Shown here: positions 33,819-42,605 of the stretch, piece after piece | Layout: every line of letters starts with the position of its first letter | Numbering within the stretch: the stretch's first letter is position 1 | Assembly: GCA_046294265.1 (NCBI GenBank) | Contig: JBKBKC010000019.1 | Coordinates: 1-51,473 of the forward strand | Source: JBKBKC01 sp046294265 | GTDB taxonomy: Bacteria; Pseudomonadota; Alphaproteobacteria; Rhodobacterales; Rhodobacteraceae | DNA length: 51,473 bases | Reading direction: 5' to 3' | Position numbers and translations under genes: made by a program | Notes under the pieces: generated by a model | What the model saw: only the letters and a program-made list of their open reading frames with translations | Databases searched by the model: none | What the model was told of the DNA's origin: nothing

Positions 33819-34658
33819 CTATCGGTTGGCGATGCCCCACATCGCGAAGAGGTATTTGCGGACGGCAAAGATGAAGAGGAGCGCCGGGATCACCAGCGCC
33901 GCCCCGCCCGCGAATTTCAGATGCAGGGGCGAGACATCCAGCGACTGCAACAGGAACGCGGTCAGCGTGCGGTTCTGGATGGTCAGGACGGCGGCTGCGA
34001 ACACCTCGTTCCAGGAGATCACGAAGGCAAAGACGGCGGAGGCCGCGATGCCGGGGGCGGCCAGCGGCAGCACCACCTTGATGAAGGCCTGCGGGCGGGT
34101 GCAGCCAAGCGTCCAGGCGGCCTCTTCCAGCTCGACCGGTATGCCGGAAAAGAGCGAATAGGTGATCAGGACGGCAAAGGGCAACGCAAGCGTGGCGTGG
34201 ACAAGGGCGAGGCCAAGGATCGTGTCGTCCAGCCCGGTGCGGATGAACATCACGGCCAGCGGCAGGGCAAGGAGAGGCAAGGGAAAGGCGCGGGTCATGA
34301 TGACGAGGAAACGGAACGCCTCTTTCCCCGGAAAGTCGAAGCGCGACAGGGCATAGCCTGCCGGCGCACCAAGGCCGATGGCAAGGACCATGGTGACCGC
34401 CGCCACCCTGATCGAGTTCCACAGCGCATCCAGAACGCCCCGGAACCCGAAGAAGAATTGCAGCGAGGCGGTGTCGAACGAGGGCCAGAACCGTTTGGGA
34501 AAGGCCGTGACCTCGGCCGGGGCGGATAGCGCGTTGACCATCAAGAGGTAGATCGGCACCAGCACCCACAGGCACATCAGCGTGACACCGGTGACGAACA
34601 CCCAGCGGCCGGAGCGGCGCACGGCGTCGGGGGCCATGACGGCGGCGGTATCGGTCAT
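33819..34658 (-). CDS. Carbohydrate ABC transporter permease (MalG type)
   Basis: The 279-residue permease has about six membrane helices and the EAA loop EEAAWTLGCTRPQAFIKVV, which contacts the ATPase. The end is typical for MalG-type subunits. Its start overlaps the upstream permease stop (ATGA), so the two permeases are translated together. Confidence 0.92.
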   Translation of the reverse strand: MTDTAAVMAPDAVRRSGRWVFVTGVTLMCLWVLVPIYLLMVNALSAPAEVTAFPKRFWPSFDTASLQFFFGFRGVLDALWNSIRVAAVTMVLAIGLGAPAGYALSRFDFPGKEAFRFLVIMTRAFPLPLLALPLAVMFIRTGLDDTILGLALVHATLALPFAVLITYSLFSGIPVELEEAAWTLGCTRPQAFIKVVLPLAAPGIAASAVFAFVISWNEVFAAAVLTIQNRTLTAFLLQSLDVSPLHLKFAGGAALVIPALLFIFAVRKYLFAMWGIANR

Positions 34659-35497
34659 ACCCGGGCCCCTTTCGGCACATGCAACAGGCGCAAGAGAACA
34701 AGCGTGAAGGCGATGGAGATGCCGAGGATCACCATGGCATAGGCCGCCGCCACCCCACGTTCCTGCATGGTGAACTGCCAGTTGTAGGTTTCGCCCATCA
34801 GGACGGGGAAGTTGGTGCCGCCAAGCGCCACCACCACGGCGAACACCTCGAACGCGAGGATCACCCGCAGGATCAGCGCGGTCTGAAGGCTGGGCTTCAG
34901 CATCGGCAGCGTTACGCGGATGAACCGCTGCCAGCGCGAGGCCCCGAACACCTCGGCCGCCTCGCCATATTCCTTGGGGATCAGGCCCATGCCGGCCACG
35001 ATGATCACCATCATGATCGCCGTCGCGCGCCAGACCTCGGCCAGCACGATGGCGGCAATGATTGCCCAGGGGTTCTGATAGCCGAGGAACAGGATCGGCC
35101 GGTCGATCAGCCCGAACCCCGTCAGCATCGAATTCAGAAAGCCCGACTGTTCGAAGATCGTCAACCAGACCAGACCCGCGGCCAGATCAGAGATCCCCAG
35201 CGGGATGGCGAAGATGTAAAGGATGGTGGACCGGCCCCGGTCCAGCTTGGTGACCATCGAGGCCATCGTCAACGCCATGACCAGCTGGATCGGCACCACG
35301 AGGGCGGCCAGAAGGATGGTGTTCCAGAAGGTCGTTGAAAATTTCCAGTGCCCGACCATGCGGGTGAAGTTCTCGGTCGTCCACTGGCCGTTGCGCACCA
35401 GGCTGTCGATGGCGACCAGGATGAACGGATAGAGGAAGAACACGCACAGAAACAGCGTTGCAGGCAGGAGCAGCATGTAGGGCAGCATGCGGGGCAT
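34655..35497 (-). CDS. Carbohydrate ABC transporter permease (MalF type)
   Basis: The 280-residue permease has six hydrophobic helices and the EAA loop GEAAEVFGASRWQRFIRV followed by LPMLKP. It lacks the large extra loop of E. coli MalF, as usual for CUT1 systems outside enterobacteria. A GGAGG site precedes the ATG at 35497. Confidence 0.92.
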   Translation of the reverse strand: MPRMLPYMLLLPATLFLCVFFLYPFILVAIDSLVRNGQWTTENFTRMVGHWKFSTTFWNTILLAALVVPIQLVMALTMASMVTKLDRGRSTILYIFAIPLGISDLAAGLVWLTIFEQSGFLNSMLTGFGLIDRPILFLGYQNPWAIIAAIVLAEVWRATAIMMVIIVAGMGLIPKEYGEAAEVFGASRWQRFIRVTLPMLKPSLQTALILRVILAFEVFAVVVALGGTNFPVLMGETYNWQFTMQERGVAAAYAMVILGISIAFTLVLLRLLHVPKGARV

Positions 35498-35556
35498 GGC
35501 CTGGCCTCCGGTTGGTGGGGGCGGGGGTGCCCTTGGAAGGGGCACCCCCATGTCGT

Positions 35557-36825
35557 TCAGTTCACAGGGCAGGGGCCGTCCGAGGCCGCATCGGGTGCCC
35601 AGCAGGGCGCGTTTGCCTCGATCATCAGGGCGCGCAATACTTCGGCCTGCTGGTCCAGCACTTGGCGGACCGGTCGGTTGCCCAGCACGATCTGTTCGAA
35701 CGTGTCGATGTAGATCTGGTTGAACTGGCCGCCCTTGTCGCCCAGCCCCATCGGCAGGAGTGCAGGCAGCGCATCCGCCGCCCCCGTCATGGCCGCGATG
35801 GCGGGGCCCGATGCCTTGACGGATGCGGGCATGTCATCGGGCAGGGCCACATCCTTGACCGGAAAGAAGTTCGTCGTGCGCAGCGTGGCGATCTGGGTTT
35901 CATCGGCCAGCATGTAGTCGATCAGCGCCTTGGACTGTGCCATGTCGGGCGCCGTCGAAGGAACCGCGATCCCGGCCACGACGGGCATGAAGGCGCGGCC
36001 CTTGGGGCCTGCGGGCGCCGGGAAGGCCACGAAATCGTCGGGCCGCTGGTTGAACGCGTCGCCGATGCGCGCGACATGGTCGAAGGCCAGCCAGACCTCT
36101 TCGGTCACAAGCTGTTCCTGCATGAAGTTGTAGTTCGTCGAGGCCGGGTTGGTGTGCGACCACAGGACCTTGAACTTCTCCCACGCCGCCTCGGCCTCGG
36201 CCGACCGGAATTCGGTGACGGTCGAGGCGGTGTAGGCGGGCAACAGGAAGCCCTGGAAGAAACGGTGCTTCAACCCGCGCGGTCCTGCCGGAAAGCCGAA
36301 CTTGGGGTCGCCCGTGGCGGTGTGCAGGGCGGCGGCCCAGTCGATCAGCTGGTCATAGGTCAGCGCGTTGATGTCGGCACCTGCGGGCAGATGGTCGAGC
36401 GCCTTGCGGTTGGCCACCATCAGATAGGTGGCCTGCATCCACGGCACGTATTTCTGCTCGCCCGTGCCAAGCTTGCCAAGCTCCATCAGTGCCGGGCGGA
36501 CGCCGTCGCTTTTGGCCGCACTCAGGTCCACCAGATTTGCGCCCAGACCCGACAGGTCGCCGTGCAGGCCGCCCAGAACGGCGATGGTTCCACGACCGGC
36601 GCCGATCTCGGCCTGAAGCCGGGTCAGCCAGGGGCCCTCGTCAGACGGCTGGTAATCCACGCCGCCGGGAAAGCCCGCCATCACCTCTTCGCGCATCTTC
36701 TGGCTTTCCTCGACGGGCTTGGCCTGGGTGGACCAGAACAGCGGTTCCGCGAGCACCGTGCCCGCTGTCATGGCGACAAGGCCAGCGCCCAGGGCAGACG
36801 AACGAAGTATGAACGATATTTGCAT
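35557..36825 (-). CDS. Sugar ABC transporter substrate-binding protein
   Basis: The 422-residue protein has a cleavable signal (AGLVAMTAGTVLAEP, cut after about residue 26) and the two-lobed family 1 solute-binding fold. ALTYDQLIDWAAALHTATG and NFMQEQLVTEEVWLAFDHV mark the ligand cleft region, and a final Cys pair (APCWAP, GPCPV) may form a disulfide. It is the periplasmic receptor for the importer. A GGAGG site precedes the ATG. The 36-bp gap to lacI suggests one transcript. Confidence 0.88.
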   Translation of the reverse strand: MQISFILRSSALGAGLVAMTAGTVLAEPLFWSTQAKPVEESQKMREEVMAGFPGGVDYQPSDEGPWLTRLQAEIGAGRGTIAVLGGLHGDLSGLGANLVDLSAAKSDGVRPALMELGKLGTGEQKYVPWMQATYLMVANRKALDHLPAGADINALTYDQLIDWAAALHTATGDPKFGFPAGPRGLKHRFFQGFLLPAYTASTVTEFRSAEAEAAWEKFKVLWSHTNPASTNYNFMQEQLVTEEVWLAFDHVARIGDAFNQRPDDFVAFPAPAGPKGRAFMPVVAGIAVPSTAPDMAQSKALIDYMLADETQIATLRTTNFFPVKDVALPDDMPASVKASGPAIAAMTGAADALPALLPMGLGDKGGQFNQIYIDTFEQIVLGNRPVRQVLDQQAEVLRALMIEANAPCWAPDAASDGPCPVN

Positions 36826-36861
36826 GTTTTCCTCCCGTTGGTTTTTCTTCTGTCTTTGTCT

Positions 36862-37896
36862 TCATGGTGTTGGCACTGGGCCGTGGCTCTCGCGCAGCAC
36901 AAGGCGCGGCGCGATCAACTGGTGCCGGGGCGGCGCGTCCGGTGTCGCAATCCGAAGGACCAGCGCCTCCGCAAGCGCGCGCGCCGCCACCACCGTATCG
37001 CTGTCGAACGTGGTCAGTCCGGGTCGGGCATGGGCGGCCGAAGCGATGTTGTCAAAACCCGTGACCGACAGATCGCGCGGCACGCGAAGGCCCAGATCGG
37101 CCGCCACCTCCAGCACAGCTAGGGCCAACCCGTCAAACAGGCACAGCACGGCGGTTGGGCGGTCAGGTGCAGCCAGCAAGTCGCGGATCACCTCACGACG
37201 CCGGCGTGTGTCATTGCGCGGCGATGCGGCCACCATCAGCGATGAATCCCCGGCGCGCGAGATCGTGGCAGTCAGCCCCTCGGTCCGGTGCTGGCGAAAT
37301 GTCATCGGCTCCTCGATCGTGACAAGGCCAAACCGCCGATGTCCAAGTCGGTGCAACAGGTCGAAACACTGCCCGAAGGCCGAAGCACCATCGGTATCAA
37401 CCCAGTCGAAGGGGGCAGGATCGGCGCCGGTCCGGCCATGGGTCACAAACGGAAATCCCTGATCCAGCAGCCACGCCACGCGTGAATCCGCTTCGGTCGT
37501 GCGGCCCAGGACCAAACCATCGGCCCGCCGTGTTGTCACAATGTTGCGGATCACCGACAGCTCCGACTGTCCGTCGGGAATGAAGGACAGGAACAGGTCG
37601 ATCCCGCGTTCAGAAAGCTCCTGCCCCAACCCCTGGATGAATTCGCCCAGATAGCTGTCCTCGCGCCCGTAGCCCGCATCCTGCAACACCAGTCCGACAA
37701 AGCCTGAGGTGCGCCCGGTCACCAGTGACTGCGCGGCGCGGTTGGCCACATAGCCAGACGCGCGGGCGGCCTCGGCCACGCGGTCGCGGGTTACGGTTGA
37801 GATCCGGGTGTTTCCCGCCAGTGCGCGGGACACGGTGGCCGGAGAAATCCCCAGCTGCGCCGCCAGCGCCTTGAGCGTGCGTCCCCCCTGCGACAC
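36862..37896 (-). CDS. LacI-family transcriptional regulator
   Basis: The 344-residue protein starts with the LacI helix-turn-helix TLKALAAQLGISPATVSRAL and the hinge NRAAQSLVTGRTSGFVGLV. A periplasmic-binding-like ligand domain follows. I chose the GTG at 37896 because GGGGGAGGGGGAC precedes it and the HTH starts 8 residues in; the long upstream frame covers the promoter. It is first in the sugar operon and probably represses it from the operator at 37961-37984. Confidence 0.92.
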   Translation of the reverse strand: MSQGGRTLKALAAQLGISPATVSRALAGNTRISTVTRDRVAEAARASGYVANRAAQSLVTGRTSGFVGLVLQDAGYGREDSYLGEFIQGLGQELSERGIDLFLSFIPDGQSELSVIRNIVTTRRADGLVLGRTTEADSRVAWLLDQGFPFVTHGRTGADPAPFDWVDTDGASAFGQCFDLLHRLGHRRFGLVTIEEPMTFRQHRTEGLTATISRAGDSSLMVAASPRNDTRRRREVIRDLLAAPDRPTAVLCLFDGLALAVLEVAADLGLRVPRDLSVTGFDNIASAAHARPGLTTFDSDTVVAARALAEALVLRIATPDAPPRHQLIAPRLVLRESHGPVPTP

Positions 37897-38232
37897 GTCC
37901 CCCTCCCCCGGTCCGCGCGGGTCTACAGACCCACCACATCCGAACTGACGCAACTTCCTGAATTGCGCAAGCGTTTGCACAATTCCAATTGATGCTACAA
38001 GGAAGCTCTGCGCGCAACAAAAAAAGCTGACTTTGATGGAGAGGGGCGGGCGCACGTTGGATGTGGTTCAGGAGGGGATGCCGAGGGACCCTGTGTGTCA
38101 ACGGCCCGTGGCAACATCGATTATATCGAACTTAAGCTTCAAGAAGTTTCGTTTTATCAACTCAAGCAATGCTGCCATGATCTGCATGTGGATTGAGGCA
38201 ATGTCGCCTCGAAAGAGACTGGAGCCCAAGAC
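37897..38232. promoter_or_regulatory. Intergenic control region between lacI and the flavin reductase gene
   Basis: This 336-bp region contains no gene that I can support. It holds the lacI operator (37961-37984) and the promoter of the plus-strand monooxygenase operon. The stretch 38110-38190 is unusually AT-rich and contains AACTT-N10-AAGTT (38129-38148) and the 12-mer AAGTTTCGTTTT (38144-38155), which recurs at 43487. Such repeated AAGTT elements suit a LysR-type binding site. Confidence 0.5.
37961..37984. promoter_or_regulatory. LacI-type operator
   Basis: The core TGCGCAAGCGTTTGCACA (37964-37981) is an imperfect palindrome around CG, extended by AAT/ATT on both sides; 10 of 12 base pairs match. 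GCAAxCGxTTGC is the typical LacI-family half-site plan. It lies 65 bp upstream of the lacI start, so autoregulation and control of the operon are likely. Confidence 0.7.
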
Positions 38233-38835
38233 GTGTCCATGCATCTGCTTCATTCGGGGTCTGCCGCGTCGCCGGTTCCACCTACGCGGCATGTGTCGGA
38301 TGAGGTGGATCATCTTTGCGAGTGCACGCGCGAAACCTATCTTGCGGCGATGCGTCAGGTGGCGGGATCGGTTGCGGTTGTCACGACGGACGGCCCTGCC
38401 GGGCGTCAAGGCGCCACCGTGACGGCCTTTTGCTCGGTCTCGGCTGATCCGCCCACGGTTCTGGTATGCCTGCGCAGCGGCAGCCGCATTGCCGAAGCGG
38501 TGCAGGCAAACGGGGTGTTCACGCTGAATGTCCTGCCCGAAAACGCCGACCTGATCGCGCGGACCTTCGCGGGCGCGTTCGATAGCCTGCACCAGGATCG
38601 TTTCGCGGGTGTCGATCTGATCGAAGAGGTCGGCCTTGCGCCGGCCATCGGCGGCACGCTCAGCTTGGCATGCCGCGTGGCACGCCATGGCGGGCACGAA
38701 AGCCATACGATCTTTTTCGGCGCCGTCGCGTCCATCGGCCATCGGCTGCTGCCGCCGCTCGCCTATCATGACGGCGGATATTGTGGCCTCCGCGCTATCC
38801 CGCAGACGCCTGCCTCCTCCCTTCGGACAGAGTGA
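38233..38835 (+). CDS. Flavin reductase family protein (HpaC/RutF-like)
   Basis: The 200-residue protein has the FMN-binding split-barrel motifs of flavin reductases: MRQVAGSVAVVTTDGP, GATVTAFCSVSADPPTVLVCL and FTLNVL, and a C-terminal HTIFFGAVASI with an active-site His. It should supply reduced FMN to the luciferase-like monooxygenase encoded 7 bp downstream. GTG at 38233 fits the GGAG site (38221-38224); ATG at 38239 is an alternative. It lies first in a four-gene catabolic operon. Confidence 0.88.
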   Translation: MSMHLLHSGSAASPVPPTRHVSDEVDHLCECTRETYLAAMRQVAGSVAVVTTDGPAGRQGATVTAFCSVSADPPTVLVCLRSGSRIAEAVQANGVFTLNVLPENADLIARTFAGAFDSLHQDRFAGVDLIEEVGLAPAIGGTLSLACRVARHGGHESHTIFFGAVASIGHRLLPPLAYHDGGYCGLRAIPQTPASSLRTE

Positions 38836-38842
38836 GCAGACC

Positions 38843-39868
38843 ATGGATTTTAACCTGCATTTCTCGATGAGCTATCCGGGCCATGCCTATGGCGGCGCCC
38901 GCTTTTTCAAGGATCTGCTGGAACAGTCGGTGTTGGCTGATCAGCTTGGGTTCCGCTCGGTCTCGGTGTCGGAGCATCACCTGCTGAACCTCGGGCTGAA
39001 CCCCGCGCCGCTGATGACAGCGGTAAAGATCGCGGCAGAGACAAAGCACATCGACATCGTGACCTGCGTCGCCGTCCTGCCCATCCACGACATGCGCATC
39101 TATGCAGGCGAGGTGATTGCGGCCGACATCTTTACCGAGGGGCGGCTGGTGCTAGGGGTCGGTCGGGGAGGTTATGCCTATGAGATGGAGCGGCTGGGTG
39201 TTGCGAGTATCGAAACCCGCGCGCGGTTTGAGGAATCGCTGGATGTTTTGCAGGCCCTGCTGACGCGCGACGAGGTGTCGTGGGATGGCACCTATTACAA
39301 GTTCGCGCCGCTGACGGTGATGCCCCGGCCCGCGCGCCCCGGGGGGCCGCGCATGATGATGGCGGTGATGAACCCCGACGGGATCTATCACTCCACCAAA
39401 AAGGGCTACAACATCCTTACGACCCCCCTGACCGGCGACATGGACCAGTTTCGACATCAGGTGGATGCCTTCCACCGTGCCAAGTCCGAGATGGGCGAGG
39501 CTGGCAAGGACCTGATCCTGCAAGCCTCTCGCGCAGCCTTCATCACCACCTCGGACGCACACCGGGAGGCCAAACTGGCGCAGGCGCAGGAACATTACGG
39601 GCGGCTGGACAACATGTACACAGGGCCGAGCCTGATCGAAAGCGGGATGGTCCGGTCACTGCCGCGCAGCCAGAGTGTGGATGATCTGGCCAAGAACATC
39701 CTTGTCTGCTCGGCCTCCGAGATGGTGGACCGGATGGGGGTCTTCGCCGAAAGCGGGGTGGATGTTGCAAGCCTCGTGCTCAACTTTGGCTCCTCGCATG
39801 AGGAGACGCTTGAGACGATCCACCGCATCGCCGACTATGTGATGCCGCATTTCAAGGTCGCCGCATGA
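38843..39868 (+). CDS. Luciferase-like (LLM) flavin-dependent monooxygenase
   Basis: The 341-residue protein is a luciferase-like TIM barrel: SVSVSEHHLLN near 36-46, VAVLPIHDMRIYAGEV, the FMN-binding GRLVLGVGRGGYAYEME, and RFEESLDVL. Two-component LLM enzymes use reduced FMN from a partner reductase to oxygenate small organic substrates; the reductase is the gene just upstream. The stop overlaps the amidohydrolase start (ATGA). The substrate is unknown; hydroxylation or ring opening of an N-heterocycle, amine or terpene would all fit. Confidence 0.88.
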   Translation: MDFNLHFSMSYPGHAYGGARFFKDLLEQSVLADQLGFRSVSVSEHHLLNLGLNPAPLMTAVKIAAETKHIDIVTCVAVLPIHDMRIYAGEVIAADIFTEGRLVLGVGRGGYAYEMERLGVASIETRARFEESLDVLQALLTRDEVSWDGTYYKFAPLTVMPRPARPGGPRMMMAVMNPDGIYHSTKKGYNILTTPLTGDMDQFRHQVDAFHRAKSEMGEAGKDLILQASRAAFITTSDAHREAKLAQAQEHYGRLDNMYTGPSLIESGMVRSLPRSQSVDDLAKNILVCSASEMVDRMGVFAESGVDVASLVLNFGSSHEETLETIHRIADYVMPHFKVAA

Positions 39869-41133
39869 CGACGACGCTGATTCGGAATGTCGATCTGTGG
39901 CCCGGACAGGGGCCCGAGGTGCAGCGCGGCGTGTCAATCCTGATGGTGGCGGGCCGGATTGCAGAGGTTGGCGCCACCATTGACCCGCCGCCCGGGGCAA
40001 CTGTAATCGACGGTGCGGGTGCAACCGCGATCCCTGGCCTGTCCGACATCCATGTGCATCTGACCACCAATTCCGACCTCACGCAGACGGTGGACAATGC
40101 CACTTACCGCGCGCTGGTGCCTGGCACCGAGAAGCTGCTCCATGGCCTGCGCAACGGATGGCGGGCGCTCGCGGCGGGGTTTACCACCCTGCGCGTCATG
40201 GGGCACCGGGACAGTGGCGATGTTGAGCTTGCCGCCTTCATCCGGCGCGGACTGCTGCCCGGCCCGCGGCTGAGCGTGGCGCCCTGGGTGATCTCGATGA
40301 CCGCGGGGCGGGGCGATCTGTTCTATCCCAACGCCTGGCCGCGCCAGCCGCTGGACGTGGCCGACGGCATCGACGAATGCCGACGCGTGGTGCGCACGCA
40401 TCGCAAGCTGGGCGGCGATTTCATCAAGTTCACGGCCAGCGCGGGCCTTTTGTCCGCCGGGGACAAGGCGCATTGGCCGAATTACACGGTCGAGGAGATG
40501 AAGGTGATCGTGGCCGAGGCGCATGACTGCGACATGAAAGTGGCCGCCCATGCCCATGCCACCGAAGGCATCCGCCGGGCGTTGGCAGCGGGGGTGGACA
40601 CGATCGAGCATGGATCCTTTCTGGATGACGCCTGCATCCAGATCATGCTGGATCAGGGCACGTTCCTGGTGCCGACCCTCTCGATCTCGGACACGGTGAT
40701 TCGCAACGGCGCGCGCAGCGGAGCGCGGGCCGACGGCATCGAAAAGATGAAGGCCGCGCGGGACATCAAGGTGGCCAACATCGCCAAGGCATATCAAGCC
40801 GGGGTAAAGATCGCCATGGGCACGGATTCCTCGGGCAACCTGTGCCCCTTCGGCGAGCACGCGCGCGAGCTGGAGATTTACGTTGAGATCGGCATGACCC
40901 CGCAGCAGGCGCTGGAGACGGCGACGGTGCAGGCGGCGGCAGCGCTTTCGCGCCCCGATGTCACGGGCCTGATCGCGCCGGGCCATGTGGCCGATGTGGT
41001 GCTGCTGAACAGTAACCCGCTGGAGGATATCCTTGTCTTGCGGCGTAAGGGCGGCATCCGGGCCGTGTTCAAGGATGGGCAGGATGTGACCAATCCCTGG
41101 CCCGACCCTCTGCGCAGCATGGTTTGCACTTGA
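39865..41133 (+). CDS. Metal-dependent amidohydrolase family protein
   Basis: The 422-residue enzyme has the amidohydrolase metal sites. They are SDIHVHL (HxH, about 61-67), a possible carboxylated Lys in DFIKFTASAG (near 190), AAHAHA and IEHGSF (His ligands) and MGTDSSG (Asp). C-terminal strands ADVVLLNSNPLED complete the family pattern. It is closest to imidazolonepropionase/prolidase-like amidohydrolases, which cut cyclic or linear amides. It would open or deacylate the oxygenated product. Specificity is unknown. Confidence 0.88.
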   Translation: MTTTLIRNVDLWPGQGPEVQRGVSILMVAGRIAEVGATIDPPPGATVIDGAGATAIPGLSDIHVHLTTNSDLTQTVDNATYRALVPGTEKLLHGLRNGWRALAAGFTTLRVMGHRDSGDVELAAFIRRGLLPGPRLSVAPWVISMTAGRGDLFYPNAWPRQPLDVADGIDECRRVVRTHRKLGGDFIKFTASAGLLSAGDKAHWPNYTVEEMKVIVAEAHDCDMKVAAHAHATEGIRRALAAGVDTIEHGSFLDDACIQIMLDQGTFLVPTLSISDTVIRNGARSGARADGIEKMKAARDIKVANIAKAYQAGVKIAMGTDSSGNLCPFGEHARELEIYVEIGMTPQQALETATVQAAAALSRPDVTGLIAPGHVADVVLLNSNPLEDILVLRRKGGIRAVFKDGQDVTNPWPDPLRSMVCT

Positions 41134-41162
41134 TCGCCGATCGCGTCATCCCGGAGGCCGTC

Positions 41163-42602
41163 ATGCACCAGGCAACACGGTTCTTTATCGGCGGGGCCTG
41201 GGTTGATCCCCTGTCCACGCGCACTGCCCCTCTCATCAACCCGGCCACGGAAGAGCGTTGCGGCATGGTGGCCATGGGAAACGCCGCAGATGTGGACCGG
41301 GCGGTGGCCTCCGCCAACCGTGCCTTTCCGGGCTGGGCCACCACGCCACCAGAGGCGCGGGCGGACCTGCTCAACCGGCTCATCGGAATCTATGAGCGGC
41401 GGGCGGCGGAGATGGCCGCGCTGATCTCGCAGGAGATGGGCGCACCGATCACGCTGGCCTCGGGCAATCAGGTGAAAATCGGGCTTGCGCATATCCGCAC
41501 CTTCGCGGGCCTCTTGCAAAGCCACAGATTTGAGCATCCCCTGCGTCCCGACACGCCACATGACCGCATCATTCAGGAACCTATCGGGACCTGCGCGCTC
41601 ATCACGCCATGGAACTGGCCGATGAACCAGATCGCGCAGAAGGTGGCGGCGGCCATGGCGGCGGGCTGCGTCTCGATCCTGAAGCCCTCGGAACAGGCCC
41701 CGCTGTCGGCCACGATGTTCACGCAGATGATCGAGGAGGCGGGCTTTCCGCCCGGCGTGTTCAACCTGGTTCATGGCGATGCCGAGGTGGGCGAAGCGCT
41801 GTCACGGCACCGCGATGTGCAGATGATCTCTCTGACCGGATCGGGGCGTGCGGGGGCGGCGGTTTCCGTTGCGGCGGCCCCTACGTTCAAGCGGGTGGTG
41901 CTGGAACTGGGTGGCAAGGGGCCGAACGTGATCTTTGCCGACAGCGGCATCGAGGCCTCGGTCGCACGCGGCACCAGCCAGTGCTTCAACAACTCCGGCC
42001 AGTCCTGCAATGCGCCCACGCGGATGATCGTGGAACGGACAGCCTATGCCCGCGCCGTGGAGATCGCTGCGGCGACGGCGGAGACGACGCAGGTTGGCGA
42101 CCCCGCCAGCAGTGGCGCGCATCTCGGCCCTCTTGCCTCGGCCCGCCAGTTCGAGGCCGTGCAGGGCTTCATCCGTGCCGGGATCGACGAGGGTGCGCGG
42201 CTGGTCGCGGGCGGCCTCGGGCGGCCCGAGGAGTTGGAACGCGGGTTCTTTGCACGCCCCACGGTATTCGCCGATGTCACCCCCGACATGCGGATCGCGC
42301 GGGAGGAGATTTTCGGGCCGGTCCTCACGATCACCCCTTTCGATACCGAGGAAGAGGCGATCCGCCTCGCCAATGACACCGATTTCGGTCTGGCCGGATA
42401 CGTCCAGACCGCCGACCCCGCCCGAGCCGCGCGCGTCGCGCGGGGCCTGCGCTGCGGTGTGGTCGTGCTGAACGGGGCCGCCCGCGCGCCGGGCAGTCCG
42501 TTCGGCGGCATGAAACATTCGGGCAACGGGCGCGAGGGCGGTCGCTGGGGGCTGGAGGAATTTCTGGAGGTGAAGGCGGTCAGCGGTTGGCCCGTTGGCT
42601 GA
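41163..42602 (+). CDS. Aldehyde dehydrogenase
   Basis: The 479-residue protein has the ALDH motifs PWNWPMNQIAQKVAAAMAAG, ELGGKGP (general-base Glu) and NNSGQSCNAPTRM (catalytic Cys), plus EEIFGPVLTI. It oxidises an aldehyde to an acid with NAD(P). A GGAGG site precedes the ATG at 41163, 29 bp after the amidohydrolase stop. Its place in the operon suggests it handles the aldehyde left by oxidation or amide cleavage. Its stop lies 3 bp from the convergent lysR stop. Confidence 0.92.
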   Translation: MHQATRFFIGGAWVDPLSTRTAPLINPATEERCGMVAMGNAADVDRAVASANRAFPGWATTPPEARADLLNRLIGIYERRAAEMAALISQEMGAPITLASGNQVKIGLAHIRTFAGLLQSHRFEHPLRPDTPHDRIIQEPIGTCALITPWNWPMNQIAQKVAAAMAAGCVSILKPSEQAPLSATMFTQMIEEAGFPPGVFNLVHGDAEVGEALSRHRDVQMISLTGSGRAGAAVSVAAAPTFKRVVLELGGKGPNVIFADSGIEASVARGTSQCFNNSGQSCNAPTRMIVERTAYARAVEIAAATAETTQVGDPASSGAHLGPLASARQFEAVQGFIRAGIDEGARLVAGGLGRPEELERGFFARPTVFADVTPDMRIAREEIFGPVLTITPFDTEEEAIRLANDTDFGLAGYVQTADPARAARVARGLRCGVVVLNGAARAPGSPFGGMKHSGNGREGGRWGLEEFLEVKAVSGWPVG

Positions 42603-42605
42603 GGG

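Noticed and set aside
38098..38844. Minus frame over the flavin reductase gene
   Set aside because: The plus-strand protein has flavin reductase motifs and a fitting ribosome site; the minus frame has none.
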